A stretch of 35,174 nt of DNA from Sphingomonas-like bacterium B12. GTDB lineage: Bacteria > Pseudomonadota > Alphaproteobacteria > Sphingomonadales > Sphingomonadaceae. Below, piece by piece: positions 16,801-24,232 of the stretch. The DNA lies in NCBI GenBank assembly GCA_000333335.1, contig BACX01000345.1, positions 1 to 35,174 of the forward strand, read 5' to 3'. The notes under the pieces were generated by a model, which had not been told where the DNA came from, ran no database searches, and saw only the letters and a list, made by a program, of their open reading frames with translations. Numbering within the stretch: position 1 is the first letter of the stretch; each line of letters starts with the position of its first letter. The translations under genes and the position numbers were made by a program.

Positions 16801-18517
16801 CGGTGACGTCGCCCGAATAGGACGAGGCGCGAATGCCGGTTGCGCTCTTGCCGGCGGTGGTCACGTCCTTGTTCGTCACCGTGACGTTGCCGGTATTGGC
16901 TGTGGCGACGATGCCGGCCGAATTGGGCAGGAAGAAGAAGCTGCTGCCCGCCGTGCCGCTGGTCGTGACGGTATCGACGTTCACATCGACATTGCCGGCG
17001 CCGGTCGAGGTGGCGACCACGCCGCGCGAATAGTCACCCGTCGTGCCGACTTTGGCCTGCGCCACCGACACGTCGCCGGCCGATGTCGCGACCACCGCAT
17101 CTGAATTGTTGCCATTGGTGTAGGCCGAGCCGGTGCCGTCTACGGTGGCCGAATTGGTGCCCGAGACGACGATGGCGCTGCTGGCGTTGCCGTTGGTGGT
17201 GATGGTGCCGTTATTGGTTACCTTGGCATCGCCATCGGTCGCGGTCGCCATCACGCCGTTCATCGGCGCCGGGCTGTACATCGCGGTACCCTGCGTCGAG
17301 ACGTTGCCCGAAACGGTGACCGTGGCGTTGGCGCCCTGCGCGACGACGGCGCCGGAATTGTTGCCGGTGGTGGTCACGTTGTTGACCGAGACGGTCGCAT
17401 CGCCGCTGTTTGAATAGGCATAGACGCCACGCGACGAGGCGCCGGTCGTCGCGATCGTGCCGCTCGTCGTAACGTTCGCATTGCCGGTATCGGAGAAGGC
17501 GTAGATGCCCGCCGCATCGGTGCCTGAGGTAGTGACGTTGGTGCCCGACACCGTCACGTCGCCGCCCGCCTGCGCGACGACGCCCTGGCCGAACGAGCCG
17601 GCGGTCGTGATCGAGCCGAACGTAGCGTTGGCGGCCGTGCCGCCGGTGGCGACGATGCCGGCCGCGTTGAAGCCGGTGGCGTTGACGTCCTGCACGTTGA
17701 CGGTCGCGGTGCCGTTGCCGGCATAGACGGCGACGCCGTTGGCCGCTTGGCCGCTGGTGCTGATCGTGCCCGTCGAGGTCACGGCGGCAGTACCGGTGCC
17801 GTATGTCTGCGCGAGCACGCCGTTGGCGTTGTTGCCGGTCGTCGTGATCGCGCCGGTGTTGACAGTGATGTCGCCGGTGTTCGAGATCGCCTGGACGCCC
17901 GCCGCGAAATCGCCGGCAGTCTTGAGGGTGCCGGCGGTCACGCTGATCGCGCCTGCATCGGTGTTGGCGAAGATCGCCGAGCTGTTCGGGAAGAAGCCCG
18001 GCCCGCCGCCGCCGGTGCCGGTGGTGGTGACATCGCCGACGTTGACGGTGACGTCGCCGCTGGTGCTGCTCGCGTCGATGCCGCGCGCGTTGAGCCCGCT
18101 GGTCGAGATCGCGCCCGTGCCGTCGACGATCGTGCCGGTCGTGCCGCTGGCGAGGATGCCGTCCGCGCCGGCCGAGAAGGTCGAACCTGCGCCGGTCGTC
18201 GTGATCGTGCCGTTGTTGGTGACGTGGGTGGTACCAGTGCCACGGACATCGATCGTGTTGGTCGCCATCACGTCGGAATCGGTGACCAGCGTCAGGCTAT
18301 CGGTCGGCATGTAAGTGATGCCGGCCGCATAGGGATTGCCGGTCGCATGGCAAGTGACGGTGCCGCTGGTCGCGGTACCGCACTCGTTCACAGCGAGGGC
18401 GGGTGTCCCGACGAGAATGGCGGCCAGCACGCTGCCGAGCGCGGTCGTGGTCTTGAGTGATGGTGCCAGCGAAGCCGAGCGAGCGGATACGTCGAAGCCA
18501 CGAGCGAGCCGGTCCAT
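13868..18517 (-). CDS. large repeat-rich autotransporter (type Va secretion)
   Basis: A 1549-residue surface protein. It has an extended signal peptide (residues 1-42, ending GTPALA), a very long passenger of short degenerate repeats of about 25-30 residues (forms such as GNVTTTGGNAVGIQA and GDVTVNAGDV), which predicts a right-handed beta-helix, and a C-terminal beta-barrel of about 280 residues (from about GGRIWGQFYGG) ending in Phe (IRIKF). The passenger is rich in Gly, Thr, Ala, Asn and Val, with almost no Cys after the first 60 residues. No protease or lipase motif is visible, so adhesion or aggregation is the likely role. A strong Shine-Dalgarno (GGGAGGA) precedes the ATG. A fasciclin-domain gene is divergent upstream. 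Confidence 0.93.
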   Translation of the reverse strand: MDRLARGFDVSARSASLAPSLKTTTALGSVLAAILVGTPALAVNECGTATSGTVTCHATGNPYAAGITYMPTDSLTLVTDSDVMATNTIDVRGTGTTHVTNNGTITTTGAGSTFSAGADGILASGTTGTIVDGTGAISTSGLNARGIDASSTSGDVTVNVGDVTTTGTGGGGPGFFPNSSAIFANTDAGAISVTAGTLKTAGDFAAGVQAISNTGDITVNTGAITTTGNNANGVLAQTYGTGTAAVTSTGTISTSGQAANGVAVYAGNGTATVNVQDVNATGFNAAGIVATGGTAANATFGSITTAGSFGQGVVAQAGGDVTVSGTNVTTSGTDAAGIYAFSDTGNANVTTSGTIATTGASSRGVYAYSNSGDATVSVNNVTTTGNNSGAVVAQGANATVTVSGNVSTQGTAMYSPAPMNGVMATATDGDAKVTNNGTITTNGNASSAIVVSGTNSATVDGTGSAYTNGNNSDAVVATSAGDVSVAQAKVGTTGDYSRGVVATSTGAGNVDVNVDTVTTSGTAGSSFFFLPNSAGIVATANTGNVTVTNKDVTTAGKSATGIRASSYSGDVTVNAGNVTTTGGNAVGIQATGNYGGNVVVTSTGTVSTAGDSAIGIYGTARQGDVTVNAGDVSTGGFNSAGIRALGGTSATVSANNVTTAGAFSAGIDAEATGDVNVTAGNVSTGAVDSAGIYAFSDTGNATVTSTGTIATTAASSTGVYAYSGTGDAAVTVNNVSTTGNDSNAVIATGANASVTINGNVSTQGMKAYSANYADAVNVTATNGTATVINNGAVSTAGDNAFGISAYGTQGVAISGTGTVSTAGYGAIGVDASALAGPVSVKTGNISTMGDGADGIRAQGNGAVTVNAGNVTTAGGLAIGVEATGLGTDPVSVTTGAVKTSGDNASGILAYSGGGSVTINAGSVATTGANAVGVQGRGAGPVSITTGTASSASREAVYAGSFTDAATVTLNGATSGGGGNAVFIAAATDATLNLGANGSLTQAGGNADILAGGTATVNNAGTITGDGTAPIINVFNATPLTFNNSGTFTGTIGFATGSDDTVNNSGTYNAKYDQDFGTGTDTFNNSGTFKVLPGAAAAGTVHLTGLEAFNNSGLVDLRNGHAGDMLDTSSTFTGSGNSTLGIDVAFGTAGGTSTSDQLNAAGAITGSTGVIVNPVGANGAVLNNGTVFATGGAGSSAAAFSVAAQSVNQGFIHYGVSFNAANNSYSLVATPGDAVFRALKINEGAQQLWYKSADAWSSHMSDLRDAKFAGGGADGGRIWGQFYGGTVTRRDGGTDTTFGQSRAVNLSYRQDAFGFQLGMDLGSRDMGSGNVVFGVTGGYLNSDLTFQNSADRVNYSVANVGAYASYVSGSLFANVLGKYDYYWINSKSPLAGYADKFHGMSYGVQGEVGFRLGGDSFYAEPVATIAYVRTDLKDIHALGSTIDFDNLDGLRGKAGLRIGSKMDMGGSTAVIYAQGNYVHEFKGKDGIDFINGGQSLDYRNDRLPDYGEAKIGFNVTTPGGVTGFVEGFGEYAKHGDYKGGGGRAGIRIKF
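15700..18250 (-). repeat. tandem passenger repeats with a 1062-bp super-repeat
   Basis: Besides the 25-30 residue repeats there is a higher-order duplication. A 37-base identical segment occurs at 16416-16452 and 17478-17514, and GAATAGGCATAGACGCC occurs at 16350 and 17412; both pairs are offset by exactly 1062 bp (354 codons). At protein level AGIYAFSDTGNA and a GNVSTQG segment recur with the same period. Recombination between copies would remove or add 354 residues in frame. Confidence 0.75.
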
Positions 18518-18880
18518 GCTTTCCTCCCTGATACAAGCCTCTCTTCATCACGGAGGCTTTGAAAGCGCGCTTGGGCTAAGCAGAAGATCGCAGGCCGCCA
18601 AGAAGTTTATTTTAACAAGCGCCTGAAACTATTCGCCCTATCGGACGTATCGAGGCATATTATCGTTTCGGGTGTGATTATCACAGTTTAGCGATCATTG
18701 AAAATAGTGGTAGAGTGGCAGGCTTTGTTTCGTGCCTGCACCGACGATTTATTTGGAACCGTAAGCCGCGTATTATTAATACAGATCAATGCGGCGCAGC
18801 TACGCATCCGCGGTGCGATAATGTTCGTATCTTTAGACGCATTCCCGCAACAGGGATGCTGCTCATGAGAGGAACGAGCC
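18518..18880. other. AT-richer divergent promoter region, no gene seen
   Basis: A 363-bp gap between the divergent autotransporter and fasciclin starts. It is visibly richer in A+T than its surroundings. It contains the palindrome at 18673-18685 and, near the right end, the fasciclin ribosome site (GAGAGGA, about 18867-18873). Promoter boxes could not be fixed with confidence. Confidence 0.5.
18673..18685. promoter_or_regulatory. perfect palindrome resembling a Crp/Fnr-type half-site pair
   Basis: TGTGAT-T-ATCACA is a perfect 13-bp dyad. The half-site TGTGA is that of Crp sites, but the spacer is 3 bases instead of the usual 6, so a classic Crp site is not claimed. Its place, between two cell-surface genes, suggests an operator. 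Confidence 0.35.
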
Positions 18881-19438
18881 ATGAAAGCCCTCAAGCTTCG
18901 CAACCTTGTCGCCGCTCTAGCGATCTCGGTTTCCGCGATCGCAGTGACGCCTGTTTCGGCCAACCCGATGGTGGGCGGCGCCGCCATGTCGCCGATGAAG
19001 ACGATCCCCGAAAATGCAATGAATTCGAAGGATCACACGACGCTAGTCGCCGCCGTGAAGGCGGCCGGGCTCGTCGATACCCTGTCCGGCACCGGGCCGT
19101 TCACGGTGTTCGCGCCGACGAATGCGGCGTTCGACAAGCTGCCCGCCGGCACCGTCGATACGCTGATGAAACCTGAAAACAAGGATCAGCTGACCAAGAT
19201 CCTGACTTATCACGTCGTCGCCGGCCGAATGACGTCGAAGGATATCGCTGCCGCGATCAAGCAGGGCGGAGGCAAGGCCATGCTCACCACGGTCGAAGGC
19301 GAGCCGCTGACCGCCACGATGATGGGCGGCAAGCTGATGCTCACTGACGCCAAGGGCGGAATGTCGACCGTCACGATCAAGGACGTGATGCAGTCCAACG
19401 GGGTGATTCACGTCGTCGATACTGTCCTGATGCCATGA
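18881..19438 (+). CDS. secreted fasciclin (FAS1) domain protein
   Basis: A 185-residue exported protein. A signal peptide is at residues 1-27 (ending TPVSA), and one FAS1 domain covers about residues 45-185, with the two conserved blocks FTVFAPTNAAFDKLP and GVIHVVDTVLMP and the central YHVVAG. FAS1 domains mediate adhesion and surface interactions. The size is typical for a single-domain bacterial member. The ATG has GAGAGGA upstream. It is divergent from the autotransporter, and both being surface proteins suggests shared control from the region between them. Confidence 0.92.
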   Translation: MKALKLRNLVAALAISVSAIAVTPVSANPMVGGAAMSPMKTIPENAMNSKDHTTLVAAVKAAGLVDTLSGTGPFTVFAPTNAAFDKLPAGTVDTLMKPENKDQLTKILTYHVVAGRMTSKDIAAAIKQGGGKAMLTTVEGEPLTATMMGGKLMLTDAKGGMSTVTIKDVMQSNGVIHVVDTVLMP

Positions 19439-19445
19439 ATGCTCG

Positions 19446-19474
19446 AGCCGGGTCGCAAGTCGGCCCGGCTTCTC
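19446..19474 (+). terminator. hairpin after the fasciclin gene
   Basis: AGCCGGG (19446-19452) pairs with CCCGGCT (19464-19470) over an 11-base loop, starting 8 bases after the fasciclin stop and followed by a short TCTC. The T run is weak. Confidence 0.45.
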
Positions 19475-19515
19475 GACACCGGAGGAGAGTGTCAGCTGCG
19501 CGCCCATAGCACGAA

Positions 19516-19528
19516 GCCGCTTCGCGGC
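19516..19528. other. small hairpin, possible left-end (ter-like) structure of the IS91 element
   Basis: GCCGC and GCGGC flank a TTC loop about 100 bp before the recombinase start. IS91-family ends carry short hairpins, so this is a candidate only. Confidence 0.25.
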
Positions 19529-19626
19529 ACTGGTGCTGGTGGTGATGTAACGTAGATCTGCTGAGGTTTGGACGGTCTGGAGTCGCAGCCGGACGATAGA
19601 GCTCCCTTCAACGTGAGGAGCTTCCC

Positions 19627-20532
19627 ATGGCCAACCTATCCATCGATCGACCGATCACGCCCCTGCGTCAGCGGATGCTGGACGACATGGCGGTGCGTGG
19701 ACTGCGAGAGCATACGCGTCGCGACTATATTCGGCATGTGTGCCGGTTCGCGGCCTTCCTGGGGCGATCACCCGAAACGGCGACGCCGGACGATGTGCGG
19801 CGCTTCCAGGTTCATCAGACGGAATCCGGTGCGACGGCCTCGACGATCAACAGCGCGGTGTCGGCGCTGCGTTTCCTGTTCACCGTCACGCTCGATCGCC
19901 CCGATCTCGCCCGTCGCCTGATGATCATGCGCAACCCGCGCAAGGCACCCGATGTGCTGAGTGTTGAGGAGGTGGCGAGGCTGCTCCAGGCGGCACCCAA
20001 CATCAAATACAAGGCGGCGCTGGGCGTTGCTTATGGCGCCGGCCTGCGGGCTTCGGAGGTGACGCACCTCAAGGTCGACGACATCGACAGCCAGCGAATG
20101 CTGATCCGTGTCGAGCAGGGCAAGGGGCGCAAGGATCGCAACGCGATGCTCTCGCCGCAGCTGCTCGAGCTCCTTCGGCTCTGGTGGCGGGAGGGCAAGA
20201 AGCGCACCGTCATGCTGCCCCACGGGTGGCTGTTTCCAGGTAAGGCCTACACCGAACCGATGTCGACGCGGCAGCTGCACCGCGTCGTCCAGGAGGCGGC
20301 TGAGGCGGCGGGCATCCGCAAGCGTGTCCATCCCCACACGCTGCGGCACAGCTTCGCCACCCATCTGCTCGAGCAGGACGTCGATATTCGCGTGATCCAG
20401 ATGCTGTTGGGGCATTCGAAGCTCGACACGACGGCGCTCTACACCAAGGTCGCGACCCGCACGATCCACGCGGTGACCAGTCCGCTCGACCGGTTGATGG
20501 CGCTGATGGAGGGTAAGGCGGCCGACGGCTGA
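19627..20532 (+). CDS. tyrosine-type site-specific recombinase of an IS91-type element
   Basis: A 301-residue phage-integrase family recombinase. The N-terminal SAM-like core-binding domain (about 10-95) is followed by the catalytic domain with all expected residues: Arg141 (GAGLRASEV), Lys166, His237 and Arg240 (HPHTLRHSFATHL), His263 (LLGHSKLDTT) and Tyr272. It therefore looks intact. A GAGGAG ribosome site precedes the ATG. The transposase reading frame begins 6 bases after its stop. In this element type the recombinase accompanies the HUH transposase; how it helps transposition is not settled. Confidence 0.92.
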   Translation: MANLSIDRPITPLRQRMLDDMAVRGLREHTRRDYIRHVCRFAAFLGRSPETATPDDVRRFQVHQTESGATASTINSAVSALRFLFTVTLDRPDLARRLMIMRNPRKAPDVLSVEEVARLLQAAPNIKYKAALGVAYGAGLRASEVTHLKVDDIDSQRMLIRVEQGKGRKDRNAMLSPQLLELLRLWWREGKKRTVMLPHGWLFPGKAYTEPMSTRQLHRVVQEAAEAAGIRKRVHPHTLRHSFATHLLEQDVDIRVIQMLLGHSKLDTTALYTKVATRTIHAVTSPLDRLMALMEGKAADG

Positions 20533-20538
20533 GGAGCG

Positions 20539-21732
20539 TTGCCCGCCTCACTCGAGGTCGCCGACATCTTCCGTGCCGCGGGGCCGGCTTACCGAGCGGC
20601 TCATCAGGGGCATCTGAGCCTTCATCAGCTCAAGGTGATGTCGGCGGTCGAGCATTGCCGCACTGCTGCGCTCGGCGGCCATGTCGAGGCCTGCGAAGGC
20701 TGCGGCCACTGGCGCATCGCCTACAACAGCTGTCGCAACCGGCATTGTCCGCGGTGCCAGGGTGCGGCTGCGCGCACCTGGCTTGCCGCGCGCGAAGCCG
20801 ATCTTTTGCCGGTCGGATACTTCCACGTGGTGTTCACGCTGCCAGCCGAGGTCGCCAATCTCGCGTTCCAGAACAAGGCGGTGATCTACGACCTGCTGTT
20901 CCGGGCGGCGTCGGACACGATGATGACGATTGCGGCCGACCCCAAACATCTCGGCGCCCGTATCGGCATGACCGCCGTGCTGCACAGCTGGGGGTCGGCG
21001 CTGACCCATCATCCCCACATCCACATGGTCGTCCCGGGCGGTGGCATCTCGCTCGACGGCGCGCGCTGGGTGTCGGCACGCCCGGCCTTTCTGCTTCCGG
21101 TGCGCGTGCTCGGAGCGCTCTTCCGTCGCCTGCTCCTGAGCCGCCTGCTCGCGCTCTACGATGCTGGTCGGCTCGGATTCTACGGCAGCCTTGCCCATCT
21201 CGCCGACCGTCGCACCTTCCTGCGCTATCTGTCGCCGGTTCGAAAGAAGCGGTGGGTGGTCTACGCCAAGCCGCCCTTCGCCGGGCCCGAAGCCGTGCTG
21301 GCCTATCTGTCGCGCTATACGCACCGCGTTGCCATCTCGAGCAGCCGGCTTATCCGGTTCGACGATGATGGTGTCACCTTCCGGTACAAGGATTATCGCC
21401 GCAACGGCGCCGAGCGACACCAGGTGATGACGCTCACCGCTGACGAATTCATCCGCCGCTTCCTGCTCCATGTCCTGCCGAAGGGATTTCACCGCATCCG
21501 GCATTACGGCCTGCTCGCTAGCGGGACCCGCAAGGCTCATCTTGAGCACGCACGCCGCCTTCTCGCCGTCGCACCGCCCGCCGCTCCCGAGATGTCGGAC
21601 GAACCGCCCGACACGCGCCCGCCATGCCCTTGCTGCGGCGGACGCATGATTGTCATCGAGATCTTCGAGCGTTGGCGCCAGCCCCGCGCTCCACCGACGA
21701 CGGCGCCGCTGACCGGGGGGCTTGTCTCGTGA
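20539..21732 (+). CDS. IS91-family HUH (Y2) transposase
   Basis: A 397-residue transposase. An N-terminal zinc-binding region has Cys52, Cys55, Cys65, Cys70 and Cys73 (ACEGCGHW, CRNRHCPRC). The HUH metal motif is HPHIH at residues 158-162, and the paired tyrosines are Tyr256 and Tyr260 in YLSRYTHR, as expected for the Y2 IS91 enzymes that nick and join single-stranded ends. The TTG at 20539 gives the usual family N-terminus (LEVADIF), but the GAGGAG upstream is unusually close (2 bases). Translation may instead be coupled to the recombinase stop. All catalytic residues are present, so it looks functional. Confidence 0.93.
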   Translation: MPASLEVADIFRAAGPAYRAAHQGHLSLHQLKVMSAVEHCRTAALGGHVEACEGCGHWRIAYNSCRNRHCPRCQGAAARTWLAAREADLLPVGYFHVVFTLPAEVANLAFQNKAVIYDLLFRAASDTMMTIAADPKHLGARIGMTAVLHSWGSALTHHPHIHMVVPGGGISLDGARWVSARPAFLLPVRVLGALFRRLLLSRLLALYDAGRLGFYGSLAHLADRRTFLRYLSPVRKKRWVVYAKPPFAGPEAVLAYLSRYTHRVAISSSRLIRFDDDGVTFRYKDYRRNGAERHQVMTLTADEFIRRFLLHVLPKGFHRIRHYGLLASGTRKAHLEHARRLLAVAPPAAPEMSDEPPDTRPPCPCCGGRMIVIEIFERWRQPRAPPTTAPLTGGLVS

Positions 21733-22094
21733 CCCGGCACGGCCTGGACCAACACCACCTCACAGTAACTGCGCTTGCGGGGCTGGCCTCGCTCATCTCG
21801 GCGACCCCAACGACAATGGCCAGCAGTCCAGAACGCGGTTCAGCAGCCGGAATTGCTCAGCCCAGCCCCATCCGTCCTGATGATTATACGGCCCGCGAGG
21901 CTGCCCTGACCGAAGGCGCCGCTACCTGTCACGCCTCTCGAAAACCGCTTTCCCCATAGCGCCCCGCTTGCAGCCGCGGCTTCCTGCTTTGGAGGATATC
22001 GTACGTCTGCCGACGCCCGATATCCTTCACACATTCCGCCATTCAACACCGCTTTTCCGCTTCCTAAAAACAGACGCTCATTTGCCCAATTAGG
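21733..22094. other. non-coding right flank of the IS91 element
   Basis: A 362-bp stretch between the transposase stop and the TIR gene stop. No protein is recognised. It holds the hairpin at 21994-22025 and is probably the element's origin end plus a short junction to the defence genes. Confidence 0.45.
21994..22025. other. hairpin, possible origin-end of the IS91 element or TIR-gene terminator
   Basis: GGATATCG (21994-22001) pairs with CGATATCC (22018-22025), and the inner CGTC/GACG arms extend the stem after a 2x2 internal loop, with loop TGCC. It lies about 260 bp after the transposase stop and 70 bp after the TIR gene stop, so either assignment is possible. No T run follows. Confidence 0.4.
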
Positions 22095-22787
22095 CTAAGC
22101 TGCGACCAATTCAGCGATCTTGGTCGCGACCGCCGCCATCGACTCTTCGGAGGTGCTCAGCCCAGCCCGCGACGCAAGCAGGAGGCTGACCTTTTCAAGC
22201 TCCTCGTAGGTCGTCCCATGCACGACTGGAACAAGGCGCTCCCGCCGCAGCAGAGCCGAAAGCTCCTTGTCAGCGACACCTTCTGCCGGAAGCCGGCGGA
22301 GCATCGCGGGCGTCACCAGCACGATCCCGACACGAGAGTTCACCAAGCCCTTATCAATCGCCCGCATCATCGGCACCCCAAGGCCAAGGTCTTTCTCGCT
22401 AAACCAAACCCGAACACCGCGCGCTTCGAGGAGGTCATGAAGGTCTTTCGCTGGCCCCTGACGATCATCCCAAGCGTGGCACAGGAAAACGTCTCGAAGG
22501 TCAGGCTGCAAAACGGCGAGGCTTTCGACCTCTTCTCGAACTGGCGTCAGCGCCCGCACCTCTTCGGGAGTGTAAAACACCCCGGAACCTGACGGGGACC
22601 AGCGCGGCTTTGAGCTGCGCCGCCCAGATCCAGCCGATGAAGAGGGTGACGGGGTAGGGCTATAGCCTCCGTAACCACCATATCCGCCATATCCGCCGTA
22701 ACTTCTCGATCGTCCACCGCAGGCTGGGCAATCGGCTGCGGCTGCCGCTGAACGGTGTCCTCTAGTCGGTGCAGTACATCTGGCCAC
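22095..22787 (-). CDS. TIR-domain protein with N-terminal Cys/His finger (candidate defence NADase)
   Basis: A 230-residue protein. Residues 4-23 hold a C-x6-H-x8-C-x2-C arrangement (CTAP..GHRS..CPACGG), probably zinc-binding. A low-complexity linker follows, with four GGY repeats and a Ser/Pro/Arg-rich stretch (30-68). The TIR domain covers about 98-230: DVFLCHAWDD, GVRVWFSEKDLGLG, SRVGIVLVTPAML and VADKELSALL, where Glu175 is the likely catalytic residue. Bacterial TIR domains cleave NAD+ or make nucleotide signals in antiphage defence. The start is GTG 22787 with GGGAGG upstream. The 102-bp AT-rich gap before it may hold its own promoter. No SIR2 or SLOG partner of Thoeris type is nearby. 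Confidence 0.88.
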   Translation of the reverse strand: MARCTAPTRGHRSAAAAADCPACGGRSRSYGGYGGYGGYGGYSPTPSPSSSAGSGRRSSKPRWSPSGSGVFYTPEEVRALTPVREEVESLAVLQPDLRDVFLCHAWDDRQGPAKDLHDLLEARGVRVWFSEKDLGLGVPMMRAIDKGLVNSRVGIVLVTPAMLRRLPAEGVADKELSALLRRERLVPVVHGTTYEELEKVSLLLASRAGLSTSEESMAAVATKIAELVAA

Positions 22788-22889
22788 GCAAACCTCCCTG
22801 TTTCTGATTGATCCTCGCCGGCGCTGAAATGGCTAATTAAAGTTTACCGTTCAATGCAGATTTTGTATCGAATTCGACGCCTCTGGTCA

Positions 22890-23927
22890 TTATCGACCGC
22901 GACGTTTTGGATGGTATCCATTCCGTCGTCGCCGCAATCCACGCTCGAACAGCTTATCGTGGAGTAGCGCAGTCAGCCTCGCCTGCCATCCGTCCGTATG
23001 TACTACCCGATCGAAGTGGGCGTCTTGGTCTCGGAGAAGATCGAGGCGTGATCGTTGCGATACCTCGCTCCAATCTTGATAGAGTAGATAAACAGCGTTG
23101 CCGTACTTCAAGTTCTCGAACACGACCAAATCGTCGGCAAATTGAGCTCTGAAATACGATCCGAAGCCACCTTGGCCACGAATGTATGCCTTTGGCTGAA
23201 ATCCCTCGAACAGTCGCACCCGATCTCGCACATGCTTCTCGAAGTCTGGCGCGTTTGCGGGGTACGCCGATCCAACCAGTCGCGCCACGACCTCATCCGC
23301 AGTACCCGGCGGGAATATCTGCCAGTCGAGTGTAACTGTGGAGGTGTACTCCTCTCTGCTCGCGTCGCTCGCGAAAACGCCGGTGACCCCGGCGTTTTCT
23401 TGGAGCACGTTGATTGACCAGAGTAACATCAAGTCAAACTCGGGCATCCCCCGTTCGAGCATCGGAGATAGAGCAAACTTTACCACGACTGCGTTGCCGC
23501 CGCGATCTTCAAGAATACTCGGCTCTAACGTCATCCCCTGCGGCTCAAAAATCTGGTGCTGGTAAACGTCCTTTGTCCAAGAACGCATCGTCCAGCCATT
23601 TCGCGCACCATCACCAAAGTTCGGTGACTCGAAGGTCCACGTCTTTCGAACCATCGGCCAGTCTTGGCGCTTGCGATCCCAGCCGAAAGCATTCCGTTCG
23701 GACCACTTACCGGCGTCAGCTGGAGGTGAAACAGGGCCGGACGTAGCGATCTCGCCGTTCTCGATCCGCAAGCCAACATGAGCGTACAAGCCAGCGGCAA
23801 CATCGTCGCGCGACACTTTCTTCGTCGCCGCAACCGCGATCAGGTCACCGTCGATAGCATCGAGCGAGGCTCGGATATCCGGCGGAACTTTCTGGTAATT
23901 GCTCTTCCAAGGAAAACGTGACGGCAT
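22890..23927 (-). CDS. unrecognised protein between TIR and NACHT genes
   Basis: A 345-residue protein that I do not recognise. It has no signal peptide or membrane segment. The N-terminal half is mixed alpha/beta with a tryptophan-rich block around residues 75-115 (WSERNAFGWDRKRQDW, WTFESPNF, GWTMRSWTKD). The C-terminal part has a conserved-looking stretch near 265-315: FGSYFRAQFADDLVVFENLKYG, then YLLYQDWSEVSQRSRLDLL and FDRVVH. The tail is very basic (GLRRRRNGYHPKRRGR), which could bind nucleic acid. Codon use looks more AT-rich than in the flanking core genes. It lies upstream of the TIR gene on the same strand, so it may be a sensor or partner for it; this is inference. Confidence 0.8.
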   Translation of the reverse strand: MPSRFPWKSNYQKVPPDIRASLDAIDGDLIAVAATKKVSRDDVAAGLYAHVGLRIENGEIATSGPVSPPADAGKWSERNAFGWDRKRQDWPMVRKTWTFESPNFGDGARNGWTMRSWTKDVYQHQIFEPQGMTLEPSILEDRGGNAVVVKFALSPMLERGMPEFDLMLLWSINVLQENAGVTGVFASDASREEYTSTVTLDWQIFPPGTADEVVARLVGSAYPANAPDFEKHVRDRVRLFEGFQPKAYIRGQGGFGSYFRAQFADDLVVFENLKYGNAVYLLYQDWSEVSQRSRLDLLRDQDAHFDRVVHTDGWQARLTALLHDKLFERGLRRRRNGYHPKRRGR

Positions 23928-24232
23928 CTGCTCAACCCCCTATCCATTTTCGGAACATATGAGGCGCAATCAGTTGCGTTCAAGAACTAAGGTGTCATTT
24001 GTATAGCGTAACGGAGAAAGCGACGGAGACCCTTAGCTCGCTATCAACAACTTTCGTTAGTAGGAAGTCACAACCGATCTATTGCGGCACCCGATGATCA
24101 GCCGCTTTCCACGTCGCGCGCTCATGAGCAGCCAGTCCGCAATCGGAGCATTGCTGCTGAACAACCGCATTCCAATCTCATGTGCATGAGAGGAGCGCAG
24201 GCGAGTTTTTCGGCCGAACCGAGTTCGCTCGC
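23928..24232. other. AT-rich gap between the NACHT gene and the unknown gene
   Basis: A 305-bp gap. On the minus strand TATACA (24005-24000) is a possible -10 box for the unknown gene, with no good -35. A frame of 85 residues (24057-24314, minus) overlaps the NACHT 3' end and resembles nothing known. Otherwise nothing is seen. Confidence 0.45.

Larger units (their letters stand above)
19511..22025 (+). mobile_element. IS91-type element with tyrosine recombinase and HUH transposase
   Basis: Two adjacent same-strand genes, a tyrosine recombinase and an IS91-family Y2/HUH transposase, form the unit seen in many IS91-family elements of alphaproteobacteria. Such elements move by rolling-circle-like transposition, lack terminal inverted repeats, and carry short hairpins near their ends. 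The coordinates are approximate: on the left a GCCGC-TTC-GCGGC hairpin at 19516-19528, on the right a hairpin at 21994-22025. The exact ends and the target tetranucleotide could not be fixed. Confidence 0.6.

Noticed and set aside
15700-18250. CRISPR array
   Set aside because: The repeats are in-frame, degenerate and translate into a beta-helix passenger; there are no constant repeats with unique spacers and no cas genes.
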